A DNA stretch of 43,391 nucleotides. It comes from an uncultured Clostridium sp. GTDB taxonomy: Bacteria; Bacillota; Clostridia; TANB77; CAG-508. The notes under the pieces were generated by a model. That model did not search any database. It was not told the origin of the DNA and worked only from the letters and a program-made list of their open reading frames with translations. This document shows positions 34,738-42,985 of the stretch, in pieces. The translations under genes and the position numbers were made by a program. Numbering within the stretch: the first letter of the stretch is position 1; each line of letters begins with the position of its first letter. The DNA lies in the NCBI GenBank assembly GCA_902492105.1, contig CABUKD010000015.1, forward strand, positions 1 to 43,391. Direction: 5' to 3'.

Positions 34738-34934
34738 CTTTTCTTCACATGGTTACATATTTTTTTATGCCACCATATGCTCCTTTCTTATCTTTCGTTT
34801 TAATTATATTCCACTTTTTTTGTTTTTTCAATTGTTTTTTTGGTGAAATTTTTGTGTCCTTCATAAAGGTCAGGCACTTTCTTTTTTTCTTCCGCATATA
34901 ATGCTAGTAAATGTTTTTAGGAGGTATGTTATTT

Positions 34935-35633
34935 ATGTTTTCTCTTTCTTTAACTGGTTTTTTAGCATTTTTAAACTCCGCTATTTTTTTGGTTGGCTAT
35001 ATATCTAATAATTCTTTATTTCCAGAACCTTTAAGTAGTGAAGAAGAAAAGAAATATTTAGAACGTTTAAAGGAAGGGAACGAAGAAGCTAGAAATATTT
35101 TAATAGAACGAAATTTAAGATTAGTAGCACATGTATGTAAAAAATATAGTACTACAAAAGTAGAACAAGATGATTTGATTTCTATTGGAACTATTGGATT
35201 AATAAAGGGAATCAATAGTTTTGATAGTAGCAAAGGCGTAAGACTTGCAACCTATGTTTCTCGTTGTGTAGATAACGAAGTATTAATGTTTTTAAGAAGT
35301 AATAAAAAGGTAAATGCAGAAGTATATTTAGAAGACCCTATTGGAAAAGATAAAGATGATAATACTGTCACTCTACAAGAAATTTTAGAAAATAATGAGA
35401 AAAACATTGAAGATGAAGTGGATTTAAAATTTAAAGTAAAAAAACTATATGAGAAAATGAAAGAAGTACTAAAAGCAAGAGAAAAAACAATTTTAGAATT
35501 AAGATTTGGACTTGGAGGCAAAAAGCCCCAAACCCAAAATGAAATTGCTGATAGCATGGGAATTTCCCGTTCTTATGTTTCTAGAATTGAAACCAAGGCA
35601 ATTGGCAAATTAGCAAAGGAATTTAAGGAATGA
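34935..35633 (+). CDS. sigK: Sporulation sigma factor K precursor (pro-sigma-K)
   Basis: A 232-residue sigma factor directing late mother-cell transcription. The hydrophobic N terminus MFSLSLTGFLAFLNS and SYISNN-like GYISNNSLFPEPLSSEEEKKYLE match the membrane-inserted pro-sequence of Bacillus SigK, removed by SpoIVFB. Region 2 has ARNILIERNLRLVAH and DLISIGTIGLIKGI; region 4 ends in NEIADSMGISRSYVSRIE. The start was put at 34935 because AGGAGGT lies 9 bp upstream; the ATGs at 34911 and 34926 overlap or abut that site. The gene is intact, with no skin element. CATATAAT at about 34895 resembles a sigma-E type -10, tentatively. Confidence 0.93.
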   Translation: MFSLSLTGFLAFLNSAIFLVGYISNNSLFPEPLSSEEEKKYLERLKEGNEEARNILIERNLRLVAHVCKKYSTTKVEQDDLISIGTIGLIKGINSFDSSKGVRLATYVSRCVDNEVLMFLRSNKKVNAEVYLEDPIGKDKDDNTVTLQEILENNEKNIEDEVDLKFKVKKLYEKMKEVLKAREKTILELRFGLGGKKPQTQNEIADSMGISRSYVSRIETKAIGKLAKEFKE

Positions 35634-35772
35634 GTGTCAATGGGTGTCAATGGGGACGGAGAATTTTGACAACTTAAGTCGTTGGGGACGGTTCTTAGTG
35701 ACCCCTTTTAGGGCCACTGAGAACCGTCCCTAGTAGCCCCTTTTAGGGTCACTAAGAACCGTCCCCAACATT
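35634..35772. repeat. Cluster of dispersed GTCCCC repeats
   Basis: Contains TGTCAATGGGGACGGAG with TTTTGACA (inverted ends), then GTTGGGGACGGTTCTTAGTG, and two inverted copies of the ACTGAGAACCGTCCC / ACTAAGAACCGTCCCC type separated by CCCCTTTTAGGG palindromes. The cluster fills the convergent gap between sigK and the metal ATPase gene and provides the latter's last codons and stop. Confidence 0.85.
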
Positions 35773-37600
35773 CAACATTCTTAATGCGTTTAGTATTGCT
35801 ATAATAGAAACTCCTACATCTGCAAATACTGCCCACCACATGCTAACTATTCCAATTGCAGTTAAAATAAGTATCAAAATTTTTACAATAATTGCAAAAT
35901 AGATATTTTCTTTTACAATTCTCATTGTCTTTTTTGCAATTTGAATTGCTTTACTAATTTTGGATGGTTCATCTGTCATAATTACTACATCTGCTGCTTC
36001 TATTGCTGCATCTGAGCCAACTCCACCCATAGCAATTCCAATATCGGAAAGTGCTAATACTGGAGCATCATTAATCCCATCTCCTGCAAAGACTAATTTT
36101 GCGTTTTCTGTTTTACTTTTTAGTAGTTCTTCTACTTTTTCTACTTTTCCATCTGGTAAAAGTTCTGCATATACCTCATCCAGTTTTAGTTCTTTTGCTA
36201 CTGCTTCTGCTACTTGTTTTTTATCTCCGGTTAACATAACTGTTTTTTGAATGTGATTTTTCTTTAGGTCTTCTATTGCTCGTTTTGCATCTTGTTTAAT
36301 TTTATCTGCAATTACAATAGTTCCTGCAAATTTTCCATCTATAGCAACATATAATATGGTTCCTATATCTCCACTTTCTTGATAATTAACATCATATTGT
36401 TTCATTAATTTATCATTGCCTACTAAAACTTGTTTGTTTTCTACTACTGCTTCTACTCCATGACCCGAAATTTCCTTTGCTTGAGAAACCAATTTGCTAT
36501 CTATTTCTTTTTGATATGCTTTTTTCAAAGATAAAGAAATAGGATGATTAGAAAAACTTTCTGCATAGGTTGCCATTTTTAACAGTTCTTCTTTTGATAT
36601 ATCTACTGCCTCTATCTTTTGTACCTCAAAAACACCTTCTGTTAGTGTTCCTGTTTTATCAAATACTACGATTTCCGCTTGTGCCAAAGCTTCTAAATAA
36701 TTACTACCCTTTACCAAAATTCCACATTTGGAAGCTCCTCCTATTCCTCCAAAAAATCCTAAAGGAATAGAAATAACTAATGCGCATGGGCAAGATACTA
36801 CTAAAAAGCTAAGTGCCCTATAAATCCAATCTGTAAAATTAGCATTTGGTATTAGTATTGGTGGCAAAATTGCTAAAAAAATAGCGATTATTACCACAAT
36901 TGGTGTATAATATTTGGCAAATTTGGTAATAAAATTTTCTGATTTTGACTTTCTACTACTTGCATTTTCTACTAAATCTAATATTTTGCTAACAGTAGAT
37001 TCTCCAAATTCTTTTGTTACTTGAATAGAAATAACACCTTCTTGGTTAATACATCCGGCTTAGTATTTCATCTCCTACTTTTATACTTCTTGGTACAGAT
37101 TCTCCTGTTAACGCAGAGGTATCAAGCATAGATTTTCCATCTAATACAATTCCATCTAAAGGAACTTTTTCACCTGGTTTTACTACAATGGTTTCTCCAA
37201 TTTTTACTTCACTTGGATCTACTTTTTGTAATTTTCCATCTCTTTTTGCATTAGCAAAATCAGGTCTAATATTCATAACACTTGCAATCGATTTTCTAGA
37301 TTTATCCACTGCATAACTTTGGAATAATTCTCCTACTTGGTAAAATAACATAACTGCAACTGCTTCTGGAAGTTCTCCAATAGCAAATGCTCCAAGAGTT
37401 GCAATTGTCATTAAAAAGTTTTCGTCAAATACTTTTCCTCTAAAAATATTGCGAATGGCTTTCCAAACAATTGGAAAACCGACAATAATATAGCTTATAA
37501 TATAAATTGCATTATTAATCCAAACATTTGCAAACCTAATAGTTAATGCTACTATAAATAATGATAAAGCAATTATTACCTGTATCACTCTTTTTTTCAT
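35752..37600 (-). pseudogene. P1B-type metal ATPase (CadA/ZntA-like), frameshifted
   Basis: Reads as one ~615-residue heavy-metal P-type ATPase broken by a single extra C in the run AGCCGG at 37055-37060. The first frame (from 37600) has the A-domain TGES and stops at 37046. Removing one base joins it to GCINQEGVISIQVTKEFGES and on through SCPCALVIS (CPC metal site), DKTGTLTEG, SNHPIS, MLTGDKK and GDGINDAP. The family is Zn/Cd/Pb efflux. It lacks its own N-terminal HMA domain, which is a separate gene upstream. The final residues NVGDGS and the stop come from a GTCCCC repeat. It is either a recent mutation or a sequencing error. Confidence 0.85.
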
Positions 37601-37612
37601 TCGTAAGCCCTC

Positions 37613-37834
37613 CTATATTTTCTCTACTTTTACATCTGGTTCTTCTTTTTTTACTACTTTTTTGATTTTTTGAGTTAATTCTTCTTCTCTATCTTCTGGT
37701 AATTCTACAGTCATTTTTTCTGTCATAAAACTTACTGTAGCATTATTTACACCTTCTATTTTTTGTACTTTTCTTTCTAATTCTGCTGCACAATTTGCAC
37801 AGTCTAATCCTTTTAAATTAAATTTGCATACCAT
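37613..37834 (-). CDS. Heavy-metal-associated (HMA) domain protein
   Basis: A 73-residue ferredoxin-like HMA domain with the metal site GLDCANCA (GxxCxxC). It would deliver metal to the adjacent ATPase, which lacks an internal HMA, 12 bp downstream. This suggests the usual N-terminal domain has been split off as its own gene. AAAGGAAAG precedes the ATG. Confidence 0.9.
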   Translation of the reverse strand: MVCKFNLKGLDCANCAAELERKVQKIEGVNNATVSFMTEKMTVELPEDREEELTQKIKKVVKKEEPDVKVEKI

Positions 37835-37967
37835 TTTTCATCTTTCCTTTCTGTTATTATTTTTACTATTTTCTTTATCTTTTCTTATATTTAATTATCT
37901 ATATTTATCATAATTAGCTTTTTTAATAAGCTTTTTATCGTAAAATATACTTTTAAATCTCAAAATT

Positions 37968-38327
37968 TTATTTATGTTCTATATGTTCTATTCCTAATTC
38001 AAATAGACCTTTTACATGGTCATCATCAATAGCATAATATACTTCTTTTCCCACTCTTCTGCATTTTACAATACTCATTCTTCTTAAAGTTCCCAATTGA
38101 TGAGAAATAGAAGATTTACTCATCCCTAATACATTAGCAATATCGCATACACACATTTCATTTTGGTCTAAAGCAAATAAAATTTTAGCCCTTGTAGTAT
38201 CTCCTAATATCTTAAAAAACTCTGCTAGCTTATTAAATAAATTATCTTCTGGCATTTTGCTTAACGTATCTTTTACCACATCTTGATGAATGATATTACA
38301 ATCACAAATAAATTCATTTTTTGACAT
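37968..38327 (-). CDS. ArsR/SmtB family metal sensor, CadC-like
   Basis: A 119-residue winged-helix repressor. An N-terminal CDC, together with MCVCDIA in helix 3, corresponds to the thiolate alpha-3N site of CadC-type Cd/Pb sensors; a C-terminal DDDHVKGLFELGIEHIEH resembles the alpha-5 zinc site. The DNA-recognition helix is SKSSISHQLGTLRR. It is expected to repress its own operon (this gene, HMA protein, ATPase) until metal binds. Two matching operators overlap the promoter at 38423-38478. Confidence 0.93.
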   Translation of the reverse strand: MSKNEFICDCNIIHQDVVKDTLSKMPEDNLFNKLAEFFKILGDTTRAKILFALDQNEMCVCDIANVLGMSKSSISHQLGTLRRMSIVKCRRVGKEVYYAIDDDHVKGLFELGIEHIEHK

Positions 38328-38422
38328 TTATCAATCACTTCCTATCTTATTGTTAATTAGCAATTCTGAAATAAATAAATTGCCATTTCGTATTTTTATT
38401 TCATTTTATTATATGCAAACAA

Positions 38423-38478
38423 TTGAATATGTGTTCAACTTTAATATTATTATAGTTGAATGTATATTCAATTGTCAA
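38423..38478 (-). promoter_or_regulatory. Promoter and twin ArsR-type operators of the metal operon
   Basis: On the minus strand TTGACA (38473-38478) and TATAAT (38449-38454) are 18 bp apart. The spacer contains a palindrome TTGAATGTATATTCAA (38456-38471, plus-strand reading), and a second TTGAATATGTGTTCAA lies at 38423-38438 near the transcription start. Both fit 12-2-12-type ArsR/SmtB operators. Bound repressor would block polymerase directly. Confidence 0.82.
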
Positions 38479-38512
38479 TAGATTTATGATAAAAATTTAA
38501 ATTTTTTGCAAT

Positions 38513-38598
38513 AAAAAAGAGACTGTCCTAAAATCAGCCTAAATCTATTGAAAAGATAATTTTAATGCTGTGGCGATATTTTAAAACAATCTCTTTTT
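38513..38598. repeat. Inverted repeat with GAGACTGTC-type ends
   Basis: AAAAAAGAGACTGTCCTAAA at the left is inverted, with mismatches, in TTTTAAAACAATCTCTTTTT at the right, around about 45 bp. It shares its left end with the element at 14245-14344. It may terminate the leftward acetyltransferase gene's neighbour or be a small mobile remnant. Confidence 0.55.
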
Positions 38599-38611
38599 AT
38601 CTATTATTTCA

Positions 38612-39172
38612 TTATTCTTGTGTCTGTCTTACTACTCTACAGGGATTTCCATAAGCTATCACATTAGAAGGAATATCTTTTGTTACTACACTACCTGCTC
38701 CTATTGTTACATTGTCTCCTATTGTTACCCCTGGAAGAATTGTTACATTGCCTCCTATCCACACATTATCTCCTATTTTAATCTTCTTTGCATATTCTAG
38801 TCCTTCATTTCGTTCTTTTATATTAATTGGATGGCCTGCAGCATAAATACCACAATTTGGTCCTATAAATACATTATCACCAATTGTAATTTCTGTTGCA
38901 TCTAAGATTACTAAATTATGATTTGCATAGAAGTTTTCTCCAATAGTAATATTGTATCCATAATCGCAAAAAAATGGTTGTTCTATTAAAAAATTACCTT
39001 TCGTATTTTTTAATAACCCTTTTAGTATTTTGGTTCTTTTTTCTATGTCAGATGGCTTTGTTTGATTATATGCAAAACAAATATCTTGTGCATTAGTTCT
39101 TTCTTGTATTAGTTCTGCATCATAATTTTGATTATACATAAACCCATTTTGTACCTTTTCTTTTTCTGTCAT
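38612..39172 (-). CDS. Maltose/galactoside O-acetyltransferase family protein
   Basis: A 186-residue left-handed beta-helix acetyltransferase. Hexapeptide repeats run from about residue 60 to 175 (for example ITIGDNVFIGPNC, KIGDNVWIGGNVTILPGVTIGDNVTIGAGSVVTKDIP), with the H of GIYAAGHP as the likely catalytic His. The N-terminal Mac domain includes MYNQNYDAELIQERTNA. The start was set at 39172 because GGAAGGGGAAAGAG lies upstream; the frame from 39253 has no site. It would acetylate a sugar using acetyl-CoA. Confidence 0.92.
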   Translation of the reverse strand: MTEKEKVQNGFMYNQNYDAELIQERTNAQDICFAYNQTKPSDIEKRTKILKGLLKNTKGNFLIEQPFFCDYGYNITIGENFYANHNLVILDATEITIGDNVFIGPNCGIYAAGHPINIKERNEGLEYAKKIKIGDNVWIGGNVTILPGVTIGDNVTIGAGSVVTKDIPSNVIAYGNPCRVVRQTQE

Positions 39173-39339
39173 TATCTCTTTCCCCTTCCTTTTCTTGCAT
39201 CCATTTAGTTTCAAAATTTTACTTATTGCAACTATTCTTCTTATTATATACATGAAAAATCAAATTTAATCAACATCTTTTCAAAAAACAATTGCTTTTT
39301 CTTTTGTTTTTTGGTATGATTATATAGTAGTTTTGATAT

Positions 39340-39422
39340 GCCGATGTGGCGGAACTGGCAGACGCACCAGACTCAAAATCTGGCGGGAAACCATGTGGGT
39401 TCGAGTCCCACCATCGGTACCA
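39340..39422 (+). tRNA. tRNA-Leu (anticodon CAA)
   Basis: Acceptor GCCGATG/CATCGGT, anticodon arm CCAGA-CTCAAAA-TCTGG giving CAA, a long variable arm (CGGGAAACCATG region), T arm GTGGG-TTCGAGT-CCCAC, and an encoded CCA end. A TTGCTT/TATGAT promoter pair lies about 25 bp upstream. Confidence 0.96.
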
Positions 39423-39430
39423 GATAATAA

Positions 39431-39494
39431 AAACCTATGTAAGTATACCTATGTAAGTATTGAGATATTAATATTTTACATAGGTTGTTTTTTT
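39431..39494 (+). terminator. tRNA-Leu terminator with duplicated 5' arm
   Basis: AACCTATGTAA pairs with TTACATAGGTT, followed by TTTTTTT. The 5' arm is present twice in tandem (ACCTATGTAAGTAT x2), so either copy can pair with the single 3' arm. Confidence 0.85.
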
Positions 39495-39577
39495 AGTAAT
39501 ACAATAGGATTTTATTTTATTAAATAATATTAATTTTTCTTATTAAGTAAAATTTTTATAAAAACATAATAAATTTA

Positions 39578-39606
39578 TTGACTTTTGCAAACATGTGTTT
39601 TATAAT
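39578..39606 (+). promoter_or_regulatory. dinD promoter with LexA-like box in the spacer
   Basis: TTGACT (39578-39583) and TATAAT (39601-39606) are spaced by 17 bp. The spacer carries the palindrome AAACATGTGTTT (39589-39600), which differs from the Firmicutes SOS core GAACATATGTTC at three positions. Confidence 0.65.
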
Positions 39607-39648
39607 ATTGTTCAGTAATTAATATAGTAAAAAAGGAGGTTGATAGTT

Positions 39649-40473
39649 TTGAGCGATATAGACAAGAAAAATGTTTCATTCGAAGAAATAAAGCATATCG
39701 ATGAAAATGGTGTTGAATTTTGGTATGCTAGAGAGCTGCAAAATGTTTTGGAATATAAAGAATGGAGAAAATTTGAAAACGTAATAGATAAAGCAAAAGA
39801 GGCATGTAAGAATAGTGATATTAGTGAGTTTGAACATTTTGTCGACGTCGACAAGTTGTCGAAACGTGCTAATAATGCAGAAGTCAAGATTAAAGACTAC
39901 AAATTAACACGTTATGCTTGTTATTTAATAGCCCAAAATGGAGATAGTAGAAAAAGAGTAATTGCGCTTGCTCAAACATATTTTGCAGTTCAAACTAGAA
40001 AACAAGAAATCAACGAAAAAGAGTATATTTTATTAACAGAAGATGAGAAAAGATTTTATCAAAGAGATTTGACAAGAAAAAGTAATTATTCTTTAAATCA
40101 AGCTGCTAAAAATGCAGGAGTTAAAAATTTTGACAAATTTCATAATAGCGGATATAAAGGTTTGTATAATGGAGAAACTGCTGATGATATTGCAAAACGA
40201 AAAGGATTAAGATATAGAGAAGACATTTTAGATAATATGGGTAGTGATGAACTTATTGCCAATTTATTTAGAATTTCTCAAACAGAACAAAAATTAAAAA
40301 AAGATAATATACAAACTGAAAAAGAAGCAAATAAAACACATTATAATATTGGGAAAAATATAAGAGAAGTAATTGCTAAAAATGGTGGAACTATGCCAGA
40401 AGACTTACCTACACCTAATAAAAGCCTAAAACAACTAGAAAAAGAAAATAGTAAAAGTTTGAAGAAAAGGTAG
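39649..40473 (+). CDS. dinD: DNA damage-inducible protein D
   Basis: A 274-residue DinD-like protein. The N-terminal BRO-like half contains FWYARELQNVLEYKEWRKFENVIDKA and DYKLTRYACYLIAQNGD, and the C-terminal half NFDKFHNSGYKGLYNG and TEKEANKTHYNIGKNIR, as in E. coli DinD. DinD inhibits RecA filament function in E. coli. The start is a TTG at 39649, with GGAGGT 8 bp upstream; a TTG at 39640 overlaps the binding site. The promoter holds a LexA-like box, consistent with SOS control. Confidence 0.92.
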   Translation: MSDIDKKNVSFEEIKHIDENGVEFWYARELQNVLEYKEWRKFENVIDKAKEACKNSDISEFEHFVDVDKLSKRANNAEVKIKDYKLTRYACYLIAQNGDSRKRVIALAQTYFAVQTRKQEINEKEYILLTEDEKRFYQRDLTRKSNYSLNQAAKNAGVKNFDKFHNSGYKGLYNGETADDIAKRKGLRYREDILDNMGSDELIANLFRISQTEQKLKKDNIQTEKEANKTHYNIGKNIREVIAKNGGTMPEDLPTPNKSLKQLEKENSKSLKKR

Positions 40474-40496
40474 AATATTAATAGTTGCACTATAAT

Positions 40497-40530
40497 AAGA
40501 GGGTATCCTAGAATAGGAACCCTCTTTATT
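40497..40530. terminator. Bidirectional terminator between convergent genes
   Basis: AAGAGGGT-x-TCCTA pairs with TAGGA-x-CCCTCTT with a 3-nt loop, and T/A runs lie outside. The right arm overlaps the stop codon of the leftward 769-residue gene. Confidence 0.9.
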
Positions 40531-42835
40531 TTGCTTTTACATCATATTCTGTTACATGAACTTGAATAATTTCATGTTGGTAATCATCTATAATATGGTT
40601 GTATTGAAAAAATTCTTTCTTTGTTTCTTGTAAAGTACAATTATTTAAATCAAGAAGTATTTCATCTGATACATCCATTCCCTTTGGCAATGTTTGATTA
40701 AAGTTTTCAAAGAAAATAATATTAGAATAATATAACATTGGCATTTTTTCTGGCACGTTTAAGCGATACAAATAAATTTCTTTTTCTCCTAAATTTTGTT
40801 CTATTGCCTTTTTTTGGTCTAGATGAAATAGTTGTAAGTTTTCTAATGAAATCGGTTTAGTTTTGGCAAGATAAATAGATAATTCATAAGGTGTGTTAAT
40901 TTTGCAAAATGCCTCTTTTAGTAGTTTTAAATAATTTCTTAAAGTATCAATAAAGGTATCTAATTCTGTTTGCAAGGTAATATTTAAAATGTTATATTTA
41001 TCTTTTTCTACCTCTCTATGTTTTTGATTATTTAGCGTTTTTATTTTGGTTTTATCTTCTGACATGCTTCCGAAAATGTCAAAATCTTTTGCCTGAATTA
41101 CTTCTATATTACTCTCATATTCTTGTTTTAATTGTTCTAATTCTTGCTGTAATATTTGTTTTTGCTCTTTGCTTAAATCTTTACTTTTGGTGCTATTTAA
41201 AATTTGGCTAGCAGTAAGTACTTGTTTTATAGCAAAAATAGCATCTGTTTCGTTTTTCGAAAATTTTCTTCTTTGTAATTCATCTACTTGTTTTCCTAGT
41301 TCTTCTATATCGGTTTCATAATCAAAACTTTTTCCTATTTTTTCTTTTTCTTTATTTTCCTCTTCTTCTCCTTCGTTTAAGCTAGGGAGCTCATCTTTGT
41401 TTGTGAATTTCCAGAATTCAAAAATACTTTTTTTATGGAGGTCTATTTCATTTAAATAGATATTGGCATTTTTTATTTTTCTTTCTAGATTTACTTTTTT
41501 TAATTCTAATGCCTTTTGGTCTAGTTCTAAATTTTTTATCATTTTCTTTCTACCATCTAGTTTTGTACACACTTCTATTAAATCTTCTATGGTATAAAGC
41601 TTTTTATTTTCTTCTAGAATTGCTTCTTGCTTTTTAGGTTCTTCTTTTGGAACTTCTTTTTTATTTTTAGAACTATTTACAGGCTTTAATTCTTTTTTAC
41701 GGTTAGAAAAGTAATATTTTATTTTTCCAAAAAAAGTTTTTTTACATTCCAAAAAAGTAGCAATTTGTCGTTGTTTGCTTAAATATTCTTCATTTTGTTT
41801 TTCTACTATTTGTTTTAAATCTTGTAATTTTTCTTGTGCTTCTTTTAGTTTTCTTTCTTCTAAAGTAACTGCTATTTTCTTTTGATTCACTTGGTTTTGA
41901 ATAAATTCTGTTAGTGTGTTATAGTAAATTGCTTTTTCCTCTTTTTCTGTTACATAATAAAAATCCATTCCACCTTTTTCATCTATTTTTATTTTAAACT
42001 GATAATCTTCTGGAAGGCCTGTTGCCAAAATAAATAAGGCTTTTAGTAGTTTATAAAACTCTTGTGCTTCTTCTTTGTTAGTAAATGTAACAACATAGTC
42101 ACTTTCTATTTTTTCATAGACTTTTGCCTTTCCCACAATGGTAAGTGACATTTTTTCTTTTTGATCATATACTTCATAAATGTTAGGCCATTCTTTGGTA
42201 AAATACCAAATATAGTTCTCTAAATCTGTAATTTGGCTTTTTACTAGATAATTTCCAGAATATTCTAAATGTGTAATAGGAACATAAATGAACTCCTTAT
42301 TTCTTGCTTTTTTAGCCTCTATTTGTTTTTTTAAGAGATAAAATAGAGCAACATTATTGGTTTCATTAATAGGTACTAACATAAAATATTGGTTTGCCAC
42401 ATCTGAATAGTAGATTTGCCAAATATAGTTATGTTCATATTTTATTTCATAAGGAATTTGGTTTTGTAACTGTTCTTGCTCTTTTTCAATTACTTTTAAA
42501 TCTTCTAGATGCATATCATTTAGCAATTTTAGAAAAGCATCAAAATATTCCAAATTTTCTTCTGTTTTAGAATCTAAAAATTGACTAATTGGTATTGCCA
42601 ATTTGTATTTTTCACTTAAATTGGTTAGCCTATCTGTTGGTGTTAACAAAATTCGAATTTGTGTAACATCTACATATTGGTATACTTTATAGCTCATGTC
42701 ATCATAAGCTTTAGAAGGTCTAAAAGAAAAGGGTGTAAATTCTTTAAAAAATTTTGGTACCCTTTCTAAATTAAGCCCTATATATTGTAGTTTTTCCTTT
42801 ACTTTTTCTTTGTCTTCTGCAATTTTTTCTAGCAT
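40526..42835 (-). CDS. Large coiled-coil protein of unknown function
   Basis: A 769-residue, highly charged protein with no signal peptide or membrane segment, so probably cytoplasmic. Residues 1-300 look globular (FFKEFTPFSFRPSKAYDDMSYKV, ITHLEYSGNYL). Residues ~310-365, ~420-470 and ~500-580 are predicted coiled coil, separated by a Lys/Pro/Glu-rich linker (about 385-410) and an acidic run (about 490-505). The last ~150 residues are again globular. I do not recognise the family. It has its own promoter (42866-42894) and GGAGG before the ATG. A complex RNA leader and a 26-codon ORF lie immediately upstream on the same strand. Confidence 0.8.
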   Translation of the reverse strand: MLEKIAEDKEKVKEKLQYIGLNLERVPKFFKEFTPFSFRPSKAYDDMSYKVYQYVDVTQIRILLTPTDRLTNLSEKYKLAIPISQFLDSKTEENLEYFDAFLKLLNDMHLEDLKVIEKEQEQLQNQIPYEIKYEHNYIWQIYYSDVANQYFMLVPINETNNVALFYLLKKQIEAKKARNKEFIYVPITHLEYSGNYLVKSQITDLENYIWYFTKEWPNIYEVYDQKEKMSLTIVGKAKVYEKIESDYVVTFTNKEEAQEFYKLLKALFILATGLPEDYQFKIKIDEKGGMDFYYVTEKEEKAIYYNTLTEFIQNQVNQKKIAVTLEERKLKEAQEKLQDLKQIVEKQNEEYLSKQRQIATFLECKKTFFGKIKYYFSNRKKELKPVNSSKNKKEVPKEEPKKQEAILEENKKLYTIEDLIEVCTKLDGRKKMIKNLELDQKALELKKVNLERKIKNANIYLNEIDLHKKSIFEFWKFTNKDELPSLNEGEEEENKEKEKIGKSFDYETDIEELGKQVDELQRRKFSKNETDAIFAIKQVLTASQILNSTKSKDLSKEQKQILQQELEQLKQEYESNIEVIQAKDFDIFGSMSEDKTKIKTLNNQKHREVEKDKYNILNITLQTELDTFIDTLRNYLKLLKEAFCKINTPYELSIYLAKTKPISLENLQLFHLDQKKAIEQNLGEKEIYLYRLNVPEKMPMLYYSNIIFFENFNQTLPKGMDVSDEILLDLNNCTLQETKKEFFQYNHIIDDYQHEIIQVHVTEYDVKAK

Positions 42836-42865
42836 GTTTTTCCTCCTGTTTGTTTTTCTGGTACA

Positions 42866-42894
42866 AGTATATCACAAAGAAAATAAGGTTACAA
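42866..42894 (-). promoter_or_regulatory. Promoter of the 769-residue gene
   Basis: TTGTAA (42889-42894) and TATACT (42866-42871) on the minus strand, 17 bp apart, placed directly after the stop codon of the small ORF. Confidence 0.65.
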
Positions 42895-42975
42895 TTATTT
42901 TAGGAGATTTTTTAAACTTTGTTCATATTCTTTTTGACATCTTGATAAGATATTAAGCATTTGATTGTTTTTCAT
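42895..42975 (-). CDS. Small ORF (26 aa) under a structured leader
   Basis: Encodes MKNNQMLNILSRCQKEYEQS and six more residues (LKNLLK). An AAGGGAGA ribosome binding site lies 10 nt before the ATG and is the base-pairing target of an upstream anti-SD strand. The peptide is basic and helical-looking, with no membrane segment. It could be a regulated leader peptide, a small functional protein or a truncated remnant. No homologue is recognised. Confidence 0.45.
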   Translation of the reverse strand: MKNNQMLNILSRCQKEYEQSLKNLLK

Positions 42976-42985
42976 TACTTTTGAT

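Noticed and set aside
34750..34900. Sigma-E promoter for sigK
   Set aside because: CATATAAT fits a -10, but no convincing -35 at the right spacing was found, so it is mentioned only as tentative in the sigK entry.
37040..37065. Programmed frameshift in the metal ATPase
   Set aside because: No slippery heptamer, stimulatory Shine-Dalgarno or hairpin is seen at the site; a simple one-base insertion is the plainer reading.
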